DNA of 64,000 bases from Gammaproteobacteria bacterium (GCA_029248745.1 JAQWIT010000013.1:1-64000); one strand, 5' to 3'. Counted from the first letter of the stretch, positions 9,335-19,589 are shown. Numbers and translations: made by a program. The notes: generated from the sequence alone by a model not told the origin.

Positions 9335-10409
9335 TTACTCTGCTAGACAAAGGTTTATACCTTGCTCTTTTGCTTTATTTAAGGTTTGATCTGCCCTTTT
9401 AAAGACAGTTTCGATGGTATCACCTTCATTAAAACAGGCTAATCCCGCTGAGGCTGTTATTGCGACAGCTTCACCTTCATAATGAAATTTGGAGTTGGCG
9501 ATTTTTCTCGAATTTTATTGGCCAATCCAAGGGCATTGTTGAGCTCGGTTTGGGGAAATGCCCATACACTCTTCACCACCATAGCAGGAAACAAAAACAG
9601 TTTCTCGGGTTTGTGATGTGAAAATCTGTTCGATGGTCTTGAGTACTTTATCGGCGGGGGCATGACCATATTGGTTGTTAATCTTTTTGAAAAAATCGAT
9701 ATCCCAAAGAATAACACTGAGTGGTTTTTGATAGCGTTACCAGTCGGCATATTCTTTTTCTAGTAGTTCATTTAATGCTTGGCGGTTCCAGATAACTGTG
9801 AGAGGGTCTTTCAGTGCTTGGTCTCGAGATCGCATCGCAGATTGGCGTAACTCGATACTTTCTTGTTCAATTAAATGGATGCGCTGTTTCAATGTTTGTA
9901 TTTGTTGTTGGGACTGTTTGAATTGGTCGTGATCTGCTTGTCGATAGGACTCGAAATGTTGGTTTAAAAAATCGAGTCGTTGGTCCATAGTTGATTTGAG
10001 TTGTTCTAAATTATCTGCTATTTCGAAATGCCTAGTGATACGTTTGACTTCTTGTTCCACGACGCGTCCTAAGTCGTGGCGTGTCTTGAATGCTAGTTGG
10101 TCGTCATCGATATTAAGATGGATTTGTTCATGTAGTTCGCTGAGTTTTGCAGTTAAAAATTTTAGAAATGTTTCATATTCTCGTTTTTCGCCGAGAACTT
10201 GTGAGCCTAAAGCACAAATGATCCGGGCAATTTCGTCGATAAGTCCTGATAGGGGTTGTTCCTCGATGCCTGATTCAATTTGCCGACGAATGCGGGTTGT
10301 TCTTTTTGTTAGTGCTGGGATGTTGCTGTTGTTGCTCGATCTCAGTAATGGATTGGTAATACTTGTTTTTCCACTGTGTAAGCTGTTGTTGTATTTTATT
10401 ATTGTCCAT
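9335..10409 (-). pseudogene. Decayed diguanylate cyclase (GGDEF)
   Basis: Joining frames gives a recognisable cytoplasmic GGDEF protein with an N-terminal helical part, a coiled coil rich in Gln, then DPLTVIWNRQAL, IDFFKKINNQYGHAPADKV and YGGEE (a GGDEF variant). Lesions: a frameshift about 90 bases after the ATG (MDNNKIQQQLTQWKNKY... runs into TGA), an in-frame TAA where Gln is expected (ADW-stop-RYQKPLSVIL, near 9736), a frameshift right after GGEE (about 9570) and a compensating one near 9500. The end (FKRADQTLNKAKEQGINLCLAE) is back in the first frame. It starts 17 bases after the mltF stop, so it was probably the second gene of that operon. It cannot make a working c-di-GMP synthase. Confidence 0.9.
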
Positions 10410-10425
10410 TATTAAACCTGTTAAA

Positions 10426-11829
10426 TTACAATGCGGAAGGTGATTGACCTTGTTGCGTATTCGTTTTTTTCTGCTGATTTAATTCGTTCTCGTTGATGTC
10501 ATCGTACAACAAAATGTCATAATATCGCCGAATATTTTCGATGTAACGCACGGGTTCATTTCCTCGTGCATAGCCATGACGGGTTTTGCTATACCATTTC
10601 TTTTTGCTTAATAATGGCAGATTCTTTTTAATATCGGGCCATACATCTGGGTTTTGGCCATTTTTTTGCGTCAGAATTCGGGCGTCTTCGATATGACCCA
10701 AACCGATGTTATAGGCTGCTAGAGCTATCCATGTTCTATCGGGTTCGTTGATACGATCGGGTAAGCGAGTTTTTATAGAATTTAAATAGCCTGCTCCTGC
10801 AAAAATACTTTGTTTGGGGTCGGTACGGTCATCAATTTTCATTTGCTTTGCGGTGGCATTGGTGATCATCATGAGCCCTTTAACGCCAGTATGTGAGATG
10901 GCTTTTGGGTTCCAATGTGATTCTTGGTAAGAAATGGCAGCGAGTAAGCGCCAATCTAAATTAAATTTGCTTGCAGCCTGTTGGAAGAGTCGCTGGTAGC
11001 TGGGTAACTCGGTAATTATTTTTCGATAGAGTGCGCGCGTGTCCACATAATCGAAACGTCTGATATGGCCATAATATTTTTCGTTTAGTCTATCTAACTT
11101 ACCTGATGTGGCGAGTTCTTCAAAAAAGTCATCGACAGCATCATATAGGCTATTGTCTTCTGTACGATTCATCGCCCAGGCTAGAGGTTGTGGGTCTGAG
11201 ATATCAAATGCGACTCGGAGCTCAGGGAAGAAGTTTTGCTGGGCAGCAATTTCGTTTGAGTCAGCAATGGTGTAATCGATCATTTCAAGTTGGACTAATT
11301 CCAATAAATGACTGCTATCGAGTTGTTTGTTTTCATCCCATTGCAAGGAGGGGACTTCTAATTGATGCTGTTTGAGTTGTTCAACGTGACTACTGTCAAC
11401 GACAACTTCAAATAAGCTACCTGAGAGTGCTGGCAAATTTTTGGGTCTGCGATTACCTTGTCGGTAGATAAGTTGTTGTGTGACTTCTTGATAAACAGGA
11501 CCAAAAATTAAGAATTTTTCACGTTCTGGTGTAACGGTTAACCCCGCAGCTGCGATATCGGCATGGCCACGTTCCAATAGATGAAGCATATTGCTGAGAT
11601 TATCAGGAATAATAATATTGAGTTTAACGCCTAGTTGTTGGGCAAATAATTGTGCCAGATCGTATTCTAGACCAGCGTAATGCTCTCCTTTTTTGTAATA
11701 GCTAGTGTGGCTGTAACGGCTAAGTACATTGAGTTCACCACGTTGTTTGATCTGATCTAATTGTGATGGTTGGCTACAAGCATTGAGCAATAATAGGCTT
11801 ATCAAAAGAAGGGTACAGCGAAATCTCAA
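10426..11829 (-). CDS. mltF: Membrane-bound lytic murein transglycosylase F
   Basis: Outer-membrane lipoprotein that cleaves peptidoglycan with formation of 1,6-anhydromuramic acid ends; 467 aa. The lipobox LLNAC puts the lipidated Cys at 18. Residues about 25-265 form a family-3 solute-binding fold (ELNVLSRYSHTSYY, DIAAAGLTVTPER), and about 280-430 the SLT catalytic domain with the Glu in ISYQESHWNP and the GVKGLMMIT signature. Both domains look intact. The C-terminal tail after residue 440 is polar (NQQKKTNTQQGQ) and probably disordered. Confidence 0.94.
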   Translation of the reverse strand: MRFRCTLLLISLLLLNACSQPSQLDQIKQRGELNVLSRYSHTSYYKKGEHYAGLEYDLAQLFAQQLGVKLNIIIPDNLSNMLHLLERGHADIAAAGLTVTPEREKFLIFGPVYQEVTQQLIYRQGNRRPKNLPALSGSLFEVVVDSSHVEQLKQHQLEVPSLQWDENKQLDSSHLLELVQLEMIDYTIADSNEIAAQQNFFPELRVAFDISDPQPLAWAMNRTEDNSLYDAVDDFFEELATSGKLDRLNEKYYGHIRRFDYVDTRALYRKIITELPSYQRLFQQAASKFNLDWRLLAAISYQESHWNPKAISHTGVKGLMMITNATAKQMKIDDRTDPKQSIFAGAGYLNSIKTRLPDRINEPDRTWIALAAYNIGLGHIEDARILTQKNGQNPDVWPDIKKNLPLLSKKKWYSKTRHGYARGNEPVRYIENIRRYYDILLYDDINENELNQQKKTNTQQGQSPSAL

Positions 11830-11906
11830 AGAAATAACCTTAAAAAATGATTTTTCTGATTATCGCATTATGTACTGACTATTCACAAAGTAAGATGTCA
11901 TATTTT

Positions 11907-12359
11907 TTACCGTCGGGCTATAAAAAACTGGCGTAAGAGTTGGCTACTTTGCTCAGAGAGGGGACCTTGCTCACAGTTGACATTATGATTGAGTTTATTG
12001 TCATTAAGGAGGTTATAACCGCTCCCAGCCGCCCCTGCTTTTGGTTCTTTTGCAGCATAAACGACACGTTCGATACGGCTATGAATGATGGCGCCAGCAC
12101 ACATGACGCATGGTTCTAAGGTGACATAAAGGGTTGTGTTTGGTAGGCGATAATTATTGCTATGGATACAAGCTGCACGGATGGCCTGCATCTCTGCATG
12201 GGCACTTGGGTCGTTATTTGTAACGGGCTGATTGAAGCCTTCTCCAATGACTTCATTATTATGCACAATGATGGCGCCAACGGGTACTTCGTTTTGTTGT
12301 TGTGCTTTTTCGGCTAGTTTTAATGCGCGGCGCATCCACTTTTTATCATCAGGGGTCAT
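11907..12359 (-). CDS. tadA: tRNA adenosine(34) deaminase TadA
   Basis: Zinc deaminase that turns A34 of tRNA-Arg(ACG) into inosine, 150 aa. Zinc and catalytic motifs are HAE at 54-56 and PCVMC at 83-87, in the usual spacing. The start codon overlaps the end of waaA by 11 bases, so the two are translationally coupled. Nothing unusual is seen. Confidence 0.96.
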   Translation of the reverse strand: MTPDDKKWMRRALKLAEKAQQQNEVPVGAIIVHNNEVIGEGFNQPVTNNDPSAHAEMQAIRAACIHSNNYRLPNTTLYVTLEPCVMCAGAIIHSRIERVVYAAKEPKAGAAGSGYNLLNDNKLNHNVNCEQGPLSEQSSQLLRQFFIARR

Positions 12360-13626
12360 GGATCACAATATGACGCTTAATGAGATTGGTAAGTCTAGCA
12401 CTTGCACCTTGACTTGATGCAATACGTTTTAGGCCTGCTTCGCCCATTTTTGCACGCTGTTCTGCATCTTCTAATAGATGAATGACGTTATCGGCCAATT
12501 GTTCGGCACCATCAACTTGAATGGCCGCTTGGGCTTCGATGAATTGTTTGGTGATCTCGTTGAAATTGAAAAAATGGGGGCCGACAAGAACAGCCCTACC
12601 TAGAGCGGCAGGTTCGAGGATGTTATGGCCGCCATGAGGGACAAGACTACCACCCACTAACGCAACATCACATGCAGCATAAAATAAAGGTAATTCGCCC
12701 ATTGTATCGACGACAAGGACCTGAATGTCTGCTGAACAGGGTAATTGTTCACTTCGTCTGAGTGTTTTGAAACCTGTTCTATGGGTGAGTGTAGTAACAC
12801 GGTCAAAGCGTTCGGGGTGCCGAGGCACAATAATTAACAGAAGGTTTGGGAATATAGCCCGGACTTGTTTTGAAGCATGAAGGATCATTTCCTCTTCGCC
12901 TTCATGTGTACTTCCCGCCACCCAAACAGGCCTGTCATTGTCCCACACCATGCGCATAGCACTGGCTTGTTCTACGATACTGGCAGGTAGGTTTGTTTCA
13001 AACTTGAGATTACCGATAGCATGTACATTAGTGATATCAGCACCTAATAGATGGAAGTTGTCACGGTCAGGGTGCCCCTGTGCTGCAATAAAGCGCAGAC
13101 TGTTTAGTACCATCTTAGTTAGCTTTGGAAACCTGGCATAGCCTTTGGTAGAGCGATCAGACATACGTGCATTGGCCAAGATTAGAGGAATATTTTGTTG
13201 CTCACAGGTGAGCAGTAAGTTAGGCCATATTTCAGTTTCCATGATGACGCCAAAGACGGGGCGGTTGGTTTTAAGAAAACGTTTGATGGCGAAAGGGATG
13301 TCATAGGGGAGATAACAATGAGCGATAGTGTCGGCGAATAATAATTTAACGCGCTCGCTCCCTGTTGGCGTCATTGTGGTTATCAATAATTGATGCTTGG
13401 GGTAGGTAATTTGTAAACTTTTTACTAATGGCCGGCAGGCCTCTACTTCTCCAACAGAAACTGCGTGTACCCAGATAACGGGAGAGGTACGGGTTAATTC
13501 AGGGCTGTTACCGAATCTTTCCCCCAACCGCTGCCAATAAGCAGGTGCAAAGGTTCCTCGCCAAATAAGGCGCAGAATGATTAGAGGAAGACAAATATAA
13601 AAGAGGCTAGTGTAAATTAATTTCAA
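12349..13626 (-). CDS. waaA: 3-deoxy-D-manno-octulosonic acid transferase (Kdo transferase)
   Basis: Inner-membrane glycosyltransferase adding Kdo from CMP-Kdo to lipid IVA, the first step of LPS core synthesis; 425 aa. The N-terminal membrane anchor is about 1-22. The catalytic Glu lies in VSVGEVEACRP, and the C-terminal GT-B half carries the donor site (ALVGGSLVPHGGHNILEPAALG). The gene is divergent from an LpxL-type acyltransferase, which acts next on Kdo2-lipid IVA, so the 75-base intergenic region separates two consecutive steps of one pathway. Confidence 0.96.
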   Translation of the reverse strand: MKLIYTSLFYICLPLIILRLIWRGTFAPAYWQRLGERFGNSPELTRTSPVIWVHAVSVGEVEACRPLVKSLQITYPKHQLLITTMTPTGSERVKLLFADTIAHCYLPYDIPFAIKRFLKTNRPVFGVIMETEIWPNLLLTCEQQNIPLILANARMSDRSTKGYARFPKLTKMVLNSLRFIAAQGHPDRDNFHLLGADITNVHAIGNLKFETNLPASIVEQASAMRMVWDNDRPVWVAGSTHEGEEEMILHASKQVRAIFPNLLLIIVPRHPERFDRVTTLTHRTGFKTLRRSEQLPCSADIQVLVVDTMGELPLFYAACDVALVGGSLVPHGGHNILEPAALGRAVLVGPHFFNFNEITKQFIEAQAAIQVDGAEQLADNVIHLLEDAEQRAKMGEAGLKRIASSQGASARLTNLIKRHIVIHDP

Positions 13627-13710
13627 GGGTGTGTCTTTTTGATCGTTTGTTGAGCGTTAAACCACTGAGAATGATAGCATAGGCGCTAAATTTCTTAATG
13701 ATTGGTCACG

Positions 13711-14625
13711 ATGACACCTTTTCAAAAGCCGTTTTTGCATCCCCGATATTGGCCGAGTTGGTTAGGTCTGAGTTTGATGCGTTTGTCTGTTTACCTACCT
13801 ATACGGCTACAAATGTTGTCAGGCCGTTTGATAGCATGGGTGATTACGCCTTTGACTGCACCCAGAAGGCGGGTTGCACAGCGTAATCTAGCACTTTGCT
13901 TTCCTGAGTTGACAGAACAACAACGCGAGGATCTATTAGATGAAAATATGCGCACGATGGGGATGTTGTTACTAGAAACAGCATTGAGTTGGTGGGCAAG
14001 CGATCGTAGTCTAGCTAAGCGTGTCCGATATGAAGGTCTTGAGCACCTAGAAGCCGGTTTAGCGAAGGGTAAAGGCGTTATTTTGTTAACGGGGCATTTT
14101 ACTAGCATGGAACTGGGTGGCCGTTTGATCATGTTGAAAAAGCCTTGTTATGTCATGTTTAGAGAGTTGAAAAACCCTTTATTTAACGCGGTGATGGTAC
14201 AGGCTCGTACATATCATAGTGAAGGGATTGTGTTGCAGGAAGATCCGAGGGCAATGGTGCGGGCATTGAGGAAGAATAAGATTGTTTGGTATGCCCCAGA
14301 CCAAGATTATGGTCGAAAATTAAGTATTTTTGCTAAATTTTTTGGCAATACAGCGGCGACAGTACCAGCAACAGCTCGCATTGCGAAGATGAGTGGTGCT
14401 GCTGTTGTGCCTTTTGTCCCTCGACGTGAGCAAGATGGAACTTATACCTTAACGTTGAGCCCAGCATTGGAAAACTTCCCAACAGGCGATGACGTGGCCG
14501 ATGCACAGCGTATTAATGACTTGATAGAAAAAGAAGTACGACAATCACCAGAACAATACTACTGGGTGCATAGACGGTTTAAGACGCAGCCCGAAGGTAA
14601 AAAAGGCTCGTTATACAAAAATTGA
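13711..14625 (+). CDS. Lipid A late acyltransferase (LpxL/HtrB family)
   Basis: Inner-membrane enzyme adding a secondary acyl chain to Kdo2-lipid IVA, 304 aa from ATG 13711; the frame is open from TTG 13702 but the ATG fits family N-termini better. N-terminal amphipathic/TM region about 10-45. The catalytic HX4E motif is HFTSMELGGR near residue 130, and the downstream substrate loop (PDQDYGRK, FFGNTAATVPATARIA) is present. Whether it is LpxL or LpxM cannot be told from the sequence alone. It faces a shared terminator with rpsI. Confidence 0.92.
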   Translation: MTPFQKPFLHPRYWPSWLGLSLMRLSVYLPIRLQMLSGRLIAWVITPLTAPRRRVAQRNLALCFPELTEQQREDLLDENMRTMGMLLLETALSWWASDRSLAKRVRYEGLEHLEAGLAKGKGVILLTGHFTSMELGGRLIMLKKPCYVMFRELKNPLFNAVMVQARTYHSEGIVLQEDPRAMVRALRKNKIVWYAPDQDYGRKLSIFAKFFGNTAATVPATARIAKMSGAAVVPFVPRREQDGTYTLTLSPALENFPTGDDVADAQRINDLIEKEVRQSPEQYYWVHRRFKTQPEGKKGSLYKN

Positions 14626-14660
14626 GTTAAGCACTGTAGTCTTTTATTAAAAAGACAGGC

Positions 14661-14692
14661 AAAAAAAAGGCTATCTTCGGATAGCCTTTTTT
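14661..14692. terminator. Bidirectional intrinsic terminator
   Basis: GGCTATC (14669-14675), loop TTCG, GATAGCC (14680-14686), with an A-run upstream and a T-run downstream. It serves both the acyltransferase gene (plus) and rpsI (minus), which converge here. The UUCG tetraloop makes it a very stable hairpin. Confidence 0.92.
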
Positions 14693-14709
14693 GATTGTAA
14701 TCTGCTCGA

Positions 14710-15099
14710 TTAACGTTTTGAGAACTGTGGTCGCTTACGCGCTTTGTGTAGACCAATTTTCTTACGTTCAACTGCACGAGCATCACGTGTGATGAAGCCG
14801 GCTTTGCGAAGTTCAGATTTTAACTCACTGTTATATTCAACTAAGGCGCGGCTGATACCGTGGCGAATTGCCCCTGCTTGACCGTTGTTGCCACCACCGC
14901 GAACGGTGATTTTGAGATCTAAGCTACCTAACATATCAACTAACTCTAGTGGTTGGCGGACAACCATACGTGATGTTTCACGCCCAAAGTAGTCGTCAAG
15001 AGACCGTGTGTTGATGGTGATGTTACCAGTACCTGGTTTGATAAAAACACGCGCTGTTGAGCTTTTGCGACGACCGGTTGCGTAATATTGTTCTGCCAT
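14710..15099 (-). CDS. rpsI: 30S ribosomal protein S9
   Basis: Small-subunit ribosomal protein, 129 aa. It has the typical start [13 protein letters not shown] and a C-terminal tail ending RKRPQFSKR, whose last Arg reaches the P-site tRNA. It follows rplM by 12 bases in the universally conserved rplM-rpsI operon. In E. coli this operon is under L13 control; no leader structure was examined here. Confidence 0.98.
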   Translation of the reverse strand: MAEQYYATGRRKSSTARVFIKPGTGNITINTRSLDDYFGRETSRMVVRQPLELVDMLGSLDLKITVRGGGNNGQAGAIRHGISRALVEYNSELKSELRKAGFITRDARAVERKKIGLHKARKRPQFSKR

Positions 15100-15111
15100 A
15101 ATGATATCCGT

Positions 15112-15546
15112 TTAGATTTCCAGCACTTTAGGCTGTTGGGCTGTGTGTGGGTGTTGTTCGCCAGCATAGACTTTCAATTTGCTGAACATGGTACGACCCA
15201 AAGAGTTCTTTGGCAGCATACCTTTAACAGCAGATTTAATAACTCGATCTGGTGCTTTATCTAGTTGCTTTTCTAATGATATAGATTTGATACCACCGAC
15301 ATAACCCGTATGGTGATAGTACATTTTATCTTTTAATTTATTACCTGAAACACGCAGCTTTTCAGCGTTGATAACGACAATATAATCACCTGTGTCTACA
15401 TGAGGTGTGTACATTGTTTTATGTTTTCCACGCAAACGACGCGCGATTTCAGAAGCCATACGGCCTAAAGTTTTGCCATTAGCATCGATGACGAACCAGT
15501 CGCGACGTACTTCAGCAGGTTTTGCACTTAATGTTGTTGTTTTCAT
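15112..15546 (-). CDS. rplM: 50S ribosomal protein L13
   Basis: Early-assembling large-subunit protein, 144 aa. The N-terminus [22 protein letters not shown] and the signature [21 protein letters not shown] are diagnostic. First gene of the rplM-rpsI operon. Confidence 0.98.
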   Translation of the reverse strand: MKTTTLSAKPAEVRRDWFVIDANGKTLGRMASEIARRLRGKHKTMYTPHVDTGDYIVVINAEKLRVSGNKLKDKMYYHHTGYVGGIKSISLEKQLDKAPDRVIKSAVKGMLPKNSLGRTMFSKLKVYAGEQHPHTAQQPKVLEI

Positions 15547-15631
15547 TCCGCGATTTGCTCCAGAAAATTACGCAGGCGGTCAAATAAAGAGAGGAAATGT
15601 TACGCATTCGCTAGGATGCTGTCAACTTTGA

Positions 15632-16432
15632 TTACGCCATAAAGAGCTGCAAGAGTATAGCACCAAGGATGAGCCGGTACACCACAAAAGGCCACATGCC
15701 GATTTTCTCGATCATCTTGAGGAAAAAATGAATACAAATGTAAGCGCTGATTGCGGAGAGAATGGTGCCCATACTGATGGCAAACCAGTCCGTTGTTAAG
15801 TTAGATCGGACGAGTTCGATTGTCTTTAATCCCCCTGCTAAGACGATAACAGGGATAGATAATAAGAAAGAGAAACGTGCAGCAGCTTGTCGTGTTAGGC
15901 CAAGCATTAAACCTACGGTAATGGTAATGCCTGAACGGGATGTACCGGGTATCAGGGCGATGGCTTGAGCAATACCAATAAAAAGGATATCGAAGACGCT
16001 GAGGCGGTGTTCGTCACGATGTTGTTTGCTTTGCCAATCTGCCCACCCCAACATTAAACCGAAAAGGATGGTAGTGGCAGCAATAACGAGCGGACTACGG
16101 AGGTGGTTTTCGATGATGTCACCTAAAAATAGACCTGCGAGGCTAACAGGAATAGTGCCAAATAATACAGCCCATGCCAGGCGACTTTCCCCGACTAATG
16201 AACGTTGATTAATGGAGGCTGTCCAATCGATGGTGAGTGTGGTCAACGTTTTGCGAAAATAAAAGACGACGGCTGTTAATGTCCCGACATGTACGGCAAC
16301 ATCGAAGGCCAAACCTTGGTCTTGCCAACCAGCAATGATGGGCAGGATAATTAGGTGGGCAGAGCTTGAAATGGGTAAAAATTCGGTTAGACCTTGGAGC
16401 AGTGCTAATGCGAATATTTGTATTAAGTCCAT
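15632..16432 (-). CDS. uppP: Undecaprenyl-diphosphatase (bacitracin resistance protein)
   Basis: Integral membrane phosphatase recycling undecaprenyl pyrophosphate for cell-wall and O-antigen synthesis, 266 aa, about eight TM helices. Both family motifs are seen: the (E/Q)-rich GLTEFLPISSSAHL near residue 20 and PGTSRSGITIT near residue 165. Starts with ATG; single gene, divergent from dld. Confidence 0.97.
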   Translation of the reverse strand: MDLIQIFALALLQGLTEFLPISSSAHLIILPIIAGWQDQGLAFDVAVHVGTLTAVVFYFRKTLTTLTIDWTASINQRSLVGESRLAWAVLFGTIPVSLAGLFLGDIIENHLRSPLVIAATTILFGLMLGWADWQSKQHRDEHRLSVFDILFIGIAQAIALIPGTSRSGITITVGLMLGLTRQAAARFSFLLSIPVIVLAGGLKTIELVRSNLTTDWFAISMGTILSAISAYICIHFFLKMIEKIGMWPFVVYRLILGAILLQLFMA

Positions 16433-16603
16433 TACAGTATGAGCCTGGTGATTAATTTGGATGGGGCTATTATACGTTTGTTAAATTAATAGCGACGTTA
16501 TTAGTTCAGGTAATTGCACCCTCTTCTGTTCTCGACACTAAAATTGGGTAGCGTTTACGGTATAATTAGCAATTATCTATGGTGCTGTTAGCACTGCCTT
16601 GAA

Positions 16604-18328
16604 ATGAGAAATACGATGTCTGAACCTGTTGCACATATTGAATTGATTAATGATCTAACAACATTAGTCGGTTCATCCTATATATTGACTAATGAGACTA
16701 AAATGGAACCTTATAGCAAAGGCTTTCGTTTTGGTTCAGGTAGTGCTCTCGCTGTTATACGGCCAGGTAGTTTGGTCGAGATTTGGCAGGTATTACAAGC
16801 CTGCGTTGAGGCTGATGTTGCGATTATTATGCAGGCGGCGAATACTGGACTAACAGGTGGGTCGACACCTGATGGCGATGATTATGATCGCCCCATTGTG
16901 ATTGTGAATACGATGCGTATTGATCAGATTCAATTGATTGATGATGCGCGTCAAATTGTTGGGTTACCGGGTAGTACTTTGTTTGGTTTGGAAGAAGTAC
17001 TAGCACCATACGGTCGTGAACCTCATTCTGTGATTGGTTCTTCTTGCATTGGTGCATCGATAGTGGGTGGGGTTTGTAATAACTCAGGTGGCGCATTAGT
17101 ACAGCGTGGTCCGGCTTACACAGAGCTGTCATTATTTGCCGAAATTCATGGAGATGGCACGTTGATGTTGGTGAATAATCTTGGGATTGATTTGGGTACT
17201 ACACCTGAAGAGATTTTGAGCAATTTAGAACAGCAACGTTATGGAGGCGCAGATATTCAACATCCTGAAAAGCGGGCTTCAGATAATGAGTATCATGAAC
17301 GCGTAAGGCAAATTGATGCCGATACGCCCTCACGATTTAATAATGATGGTCGGCGTTTATATGAGTCGTCCGGCTGTGCAGGTAAGTTGGCCGTTTTTGC
17401 GGTTCGTCTCGATACTTACCCTATTGCTAACAAGCAACAGGTTTTTTATGTGGGTACAAATGATGCGCAGGTCTTAGCTAAAATGCGGCGCGATATCTTG
17501 TCGACGTTTAAGACATTACCGGTTTCAGGCGAGTATTTGCACCGAGATTGTTATGAAGTGAGTAAGAAATACGGTAAAGATTCGTTTATCGTTATTGATA
17601 AATTGGGATCTAAATATATTCCTAAAATGTTCTCTTTAAAACGGACAGTTGATCGGATTGCAGATAAATTGCCCTTTTTGCCTAAAAAAATGTCTGACCG
17701 AATCATGCAGTACATGAGTTACTTGTGGCCAAATCACTTATCAGAACGGATGGAAGACTACCACCAGCAATATCAGCACCATTGGATTCTAGAAATGAAT
17801 AATGATGGTGTTGATGAAGCACGTGCTTACCTTGCCGAATTTTTTGAATCGAAGGAAGGGGACTATTTTGAATGTACACCTGAGGAAGGTGAGAAAGCCA
17901 TCTTACATCGCTTTGTCGCGGGTGGTGCGATAGGTCGATATCATATTATGAATAGTGACCGTGTTGGTGCGATGATGACGGTGGATATTGCGCTTCGCAG
18001 GAATGATGAAAAATGGTTTGAGGAGTTACCTGCTGAGATTGATGAATTAATCGATGCGAAATTTTATTATGGTCATCTATTTTGTCACGTGATGCATCAG
18101 AATTATGTCTTGAAGCAAGGTGTTGATGCCAAGCAATTGAAACAACGGATCTTAGCTTCTTTTGATGCTAGGGGCGCCGAGTACCCCGCTGAGCATAATG
18201 TGGGACATGAATATGCTGCGAAGGAAACTTTGAGATCGTTTTATCGACAATTGGACCCGACCAATACCTTTAATCCGGGGATTGGTAAAACCAGTAAATT
18301 AAGGCATTGGTCAGTAAAACAACCATAG
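16604..18328 (+). CDS. dld: Quinone-dependent D-lactate dehydrogenase
   Basis: FAD-containing, membrane-associated enzyme oxidising D-lactate to pyruvate and passing electrons to quinone; 574 aa, the length of the E. coli Dld family. The N-terminal PCMH-type FAD-binding domain shows AANTGLTGGSTPDGDDYDRP and SSCIGASIVGGVCNNSGGALVQRG; the C-terminal half contains the basic helical region (PKKMSDRIMQYMSYLWPNHLSERM) that binds the membrane in the E. coli enzyme. ATG 16604 and ATG 16616 are both possible starts. A TATAAT box lies at 16561-16566. It is a route for lactate use, or for disposal of D-lactate from methylglyoxal detoxification. Confidence 0.94.
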   Translation: MRNTMSEPVAHIELINDLTTLVGSSYILTNETKMEPYSKGFRFGSGSALAVIRPGSLVEIWQVLQACVEADVAIIMQAANTGLTGGSTPDGDDYDRPIVIVNTMRIDQIQLIDDARQIVGLPGSTLFGLEEVLAPYGREPHSVIGSSCIGASIVGGVCNNSGGALVQRGPAYTELSLFAEIHGDGTLMLVNNLGIDLGTTPEEILSNLEQQRYGGADIQHPEKRASDNEYHERVRQIDADTPSRFNNDGRRLYESSGCAGKLAVFAVRLDTYPIANKQQVFYVGTNDAQVLAKMRRDILSTFKTLPVSGEYLHRDCYEVSKKYGKDSFIVIDKLGSKYIPKMFSLKRTVDRIADKLPFLPKKMSDRIMQYMSYLWPNHLSERMEDYHQQYQHHWILEMNNDGVDEARAYLAEFFESKEGDYFECTPEEGEKAILHRFVAGGAIGRYHIMNSDRVGAMMTVDIALRRNDEKWFEELPAEIDELIDAKFYYGHLFCHVMHQNYVLKQGVDAKQLKQRILASFDARGAEYPAEHNVGHEYAAKETLRSFYRQLDPTNTFNPGIGKTSKLRHWSVKQP

Positions 18329-18346
18329 CGGTATAACGCTATGGTT
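18321..18346. terminator. Hairpin between convergent dld and serA
   Basis: AACCATAGCG and CGCTATGGTT form a perfect 10-bp stem around GTATAA, overlapping the dld stop codon. On the minus strand, downstream of serA, it is followed by TTGTTTT, so it can act as a serA terminator. In the dld direction the T tract is missing. Confidence 0.65.
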
Positions 18347-18362
18347 GCTTGATCAACAGGCC

Positions 18363-19589
18363 CTAATATAAAACGCGTAAGCGAATGGTGCCTTCAACCC
18401 CGTTTAAATGTTCTAACGCTAATTTAGAATCAAACTCTGCGACATCCAACAATAAATAACCCAGCTCATTTTCTGTCATCATGCTTTGCGCAAGGATATT
18501 AATATTATGCTGAGCAAATAATTGGTTGATATTGGATAACACGCCAGGTCTATTATGATGAACATGTAAAATACGATGGGTGTTTTCTTGTTGGGGCATC
18601 GCAATTTCAGGGAAGTTAACCGCGGAAGTGGTATTACCATTATTGGCAAACTGGATGAACTTTTCTGCAACTTCTAGGCCGATATTGGCTTGTGCTTCTA
18701 CTGTTGAACCACCGACATGCGGTGTCAATATAACATTGGCATAACCTCGAAGTGGAGAATCTAGAGGTTCGTCATTAGATTTAGGCTCTTTTGGAAATAC
18801 ATCAATGGCAGCACCGCCCACTTTTCCACCTTCGATAGCGTGTGCGAGATCTTCTAAATTGACACAAGTTCCACGAGCGGCGTTTATGAAGATAGCGCCG
18901 TCTTTCATCTGGCCGAATTGCTTTTTGGCCATCATATTATGCGTTGTCGGCAATTCGGGGACATGTAAAGAAATCACGTCCGCGTGACTCAAGAGGTATT
19001 GCATAGGGACTTGGTTGGCATTACCTAATGGTAGTTTGGTAATGACATCATAATAAATGACGTTCATACCCAAACTCTCTGCAAGGACAGACACTTGAGA
19101 ACCGATACTACCGTAACCAACTATACCTAGTGTTTTGCCGCGTGCTTCGTATGACGCTTTGGCGGTTTTTGGCCAACTGCCGTTATGGACTTTATGGTTC
19201 TTTTCAGGGATGCCGCGTAGTAATAAAATAAGCTGCCCAAGGACGAGCTCTGCGACAGAGCGCGTGTTTGAGTATGGTGCATTAAAGACTGGAACCCCCC
19301 TCATTTTTGCCGCTTCGAGGTTTACTTGGTTGGTGCCAATACAGAAGCAGCCGATACCTGCTAGTCTATCAGCAGCTTCTAGCACCTTTTCTGTTAATTG
19401 TGTCCGTGAACGGATACCAATGAAACGTACCCCTTTGATTTTTTCAATTAGGGCATCTTCATCTAGTGCGTGTGTTATATGTTCAATATTGTCATAGCCA
19501 GCTTCTTTGATGGCATCGACAGCATTTTGGTGAACACCTTCTAGTAGTAGAAAACGGGCATCAGACTTTTTGAGCGGTATTAATTCCAT
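18363..19589 (-). CDS. serA: D-3-phosphoglycerate dehydrogenase
   Basis: First enzyme of serine synthesis, oxidising 3-phosphoglycerate with NAD; 408 aa. It has the two-part D-2-hydroxyacid dehydrogenase fold: NAD-binding GIVGYGSIGSQV, catalytic Arg in INAARGTCV, Glu in DVFPKEP and His in LTPHVGGST. A C-terminal ACT domain (about 335-408, HVHHNRPGVLSNINQ) is where serine feeds back in the E. coli enzyme, so this is the short, serine-inhibited form. Confidence 0.96.
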   Translation of the reverse strand: MELIPLKKSDARFLLLEGVHQNAVDAIKEAGYDNIEHITHALDEDALIEKIKGVRFIGIRSRTQLTEKVLEAADRLAGIGCFCIGTNQVNLEAAKMRGVPVFNAPYSNTRSVAELVLGQLILLLRGIPEKNHKVHNGSWPKTAKASYEARGKTLGIVGYGSIGSQVSVLAESLGMNVIYYDVITKLPLGNANQVPMQYLLSHADVISLHVPELPTTHNMMAKKQFGQMKDGAIFINAARGTCVNLEDLAHAIEGGKVGGAAIDVFPKEPKSNDEPLDSPLRGYANVILTPHVGGSTVEAQANIGLEVAEKFIQFANNGNTTSAVNFPEIAMPQQENTHRILHVHHNRPGVLSNINQLFAQHNINILAQSMMTENELGYLLLDVAEFDSKLALEHLNGVEGTIRLRVLY

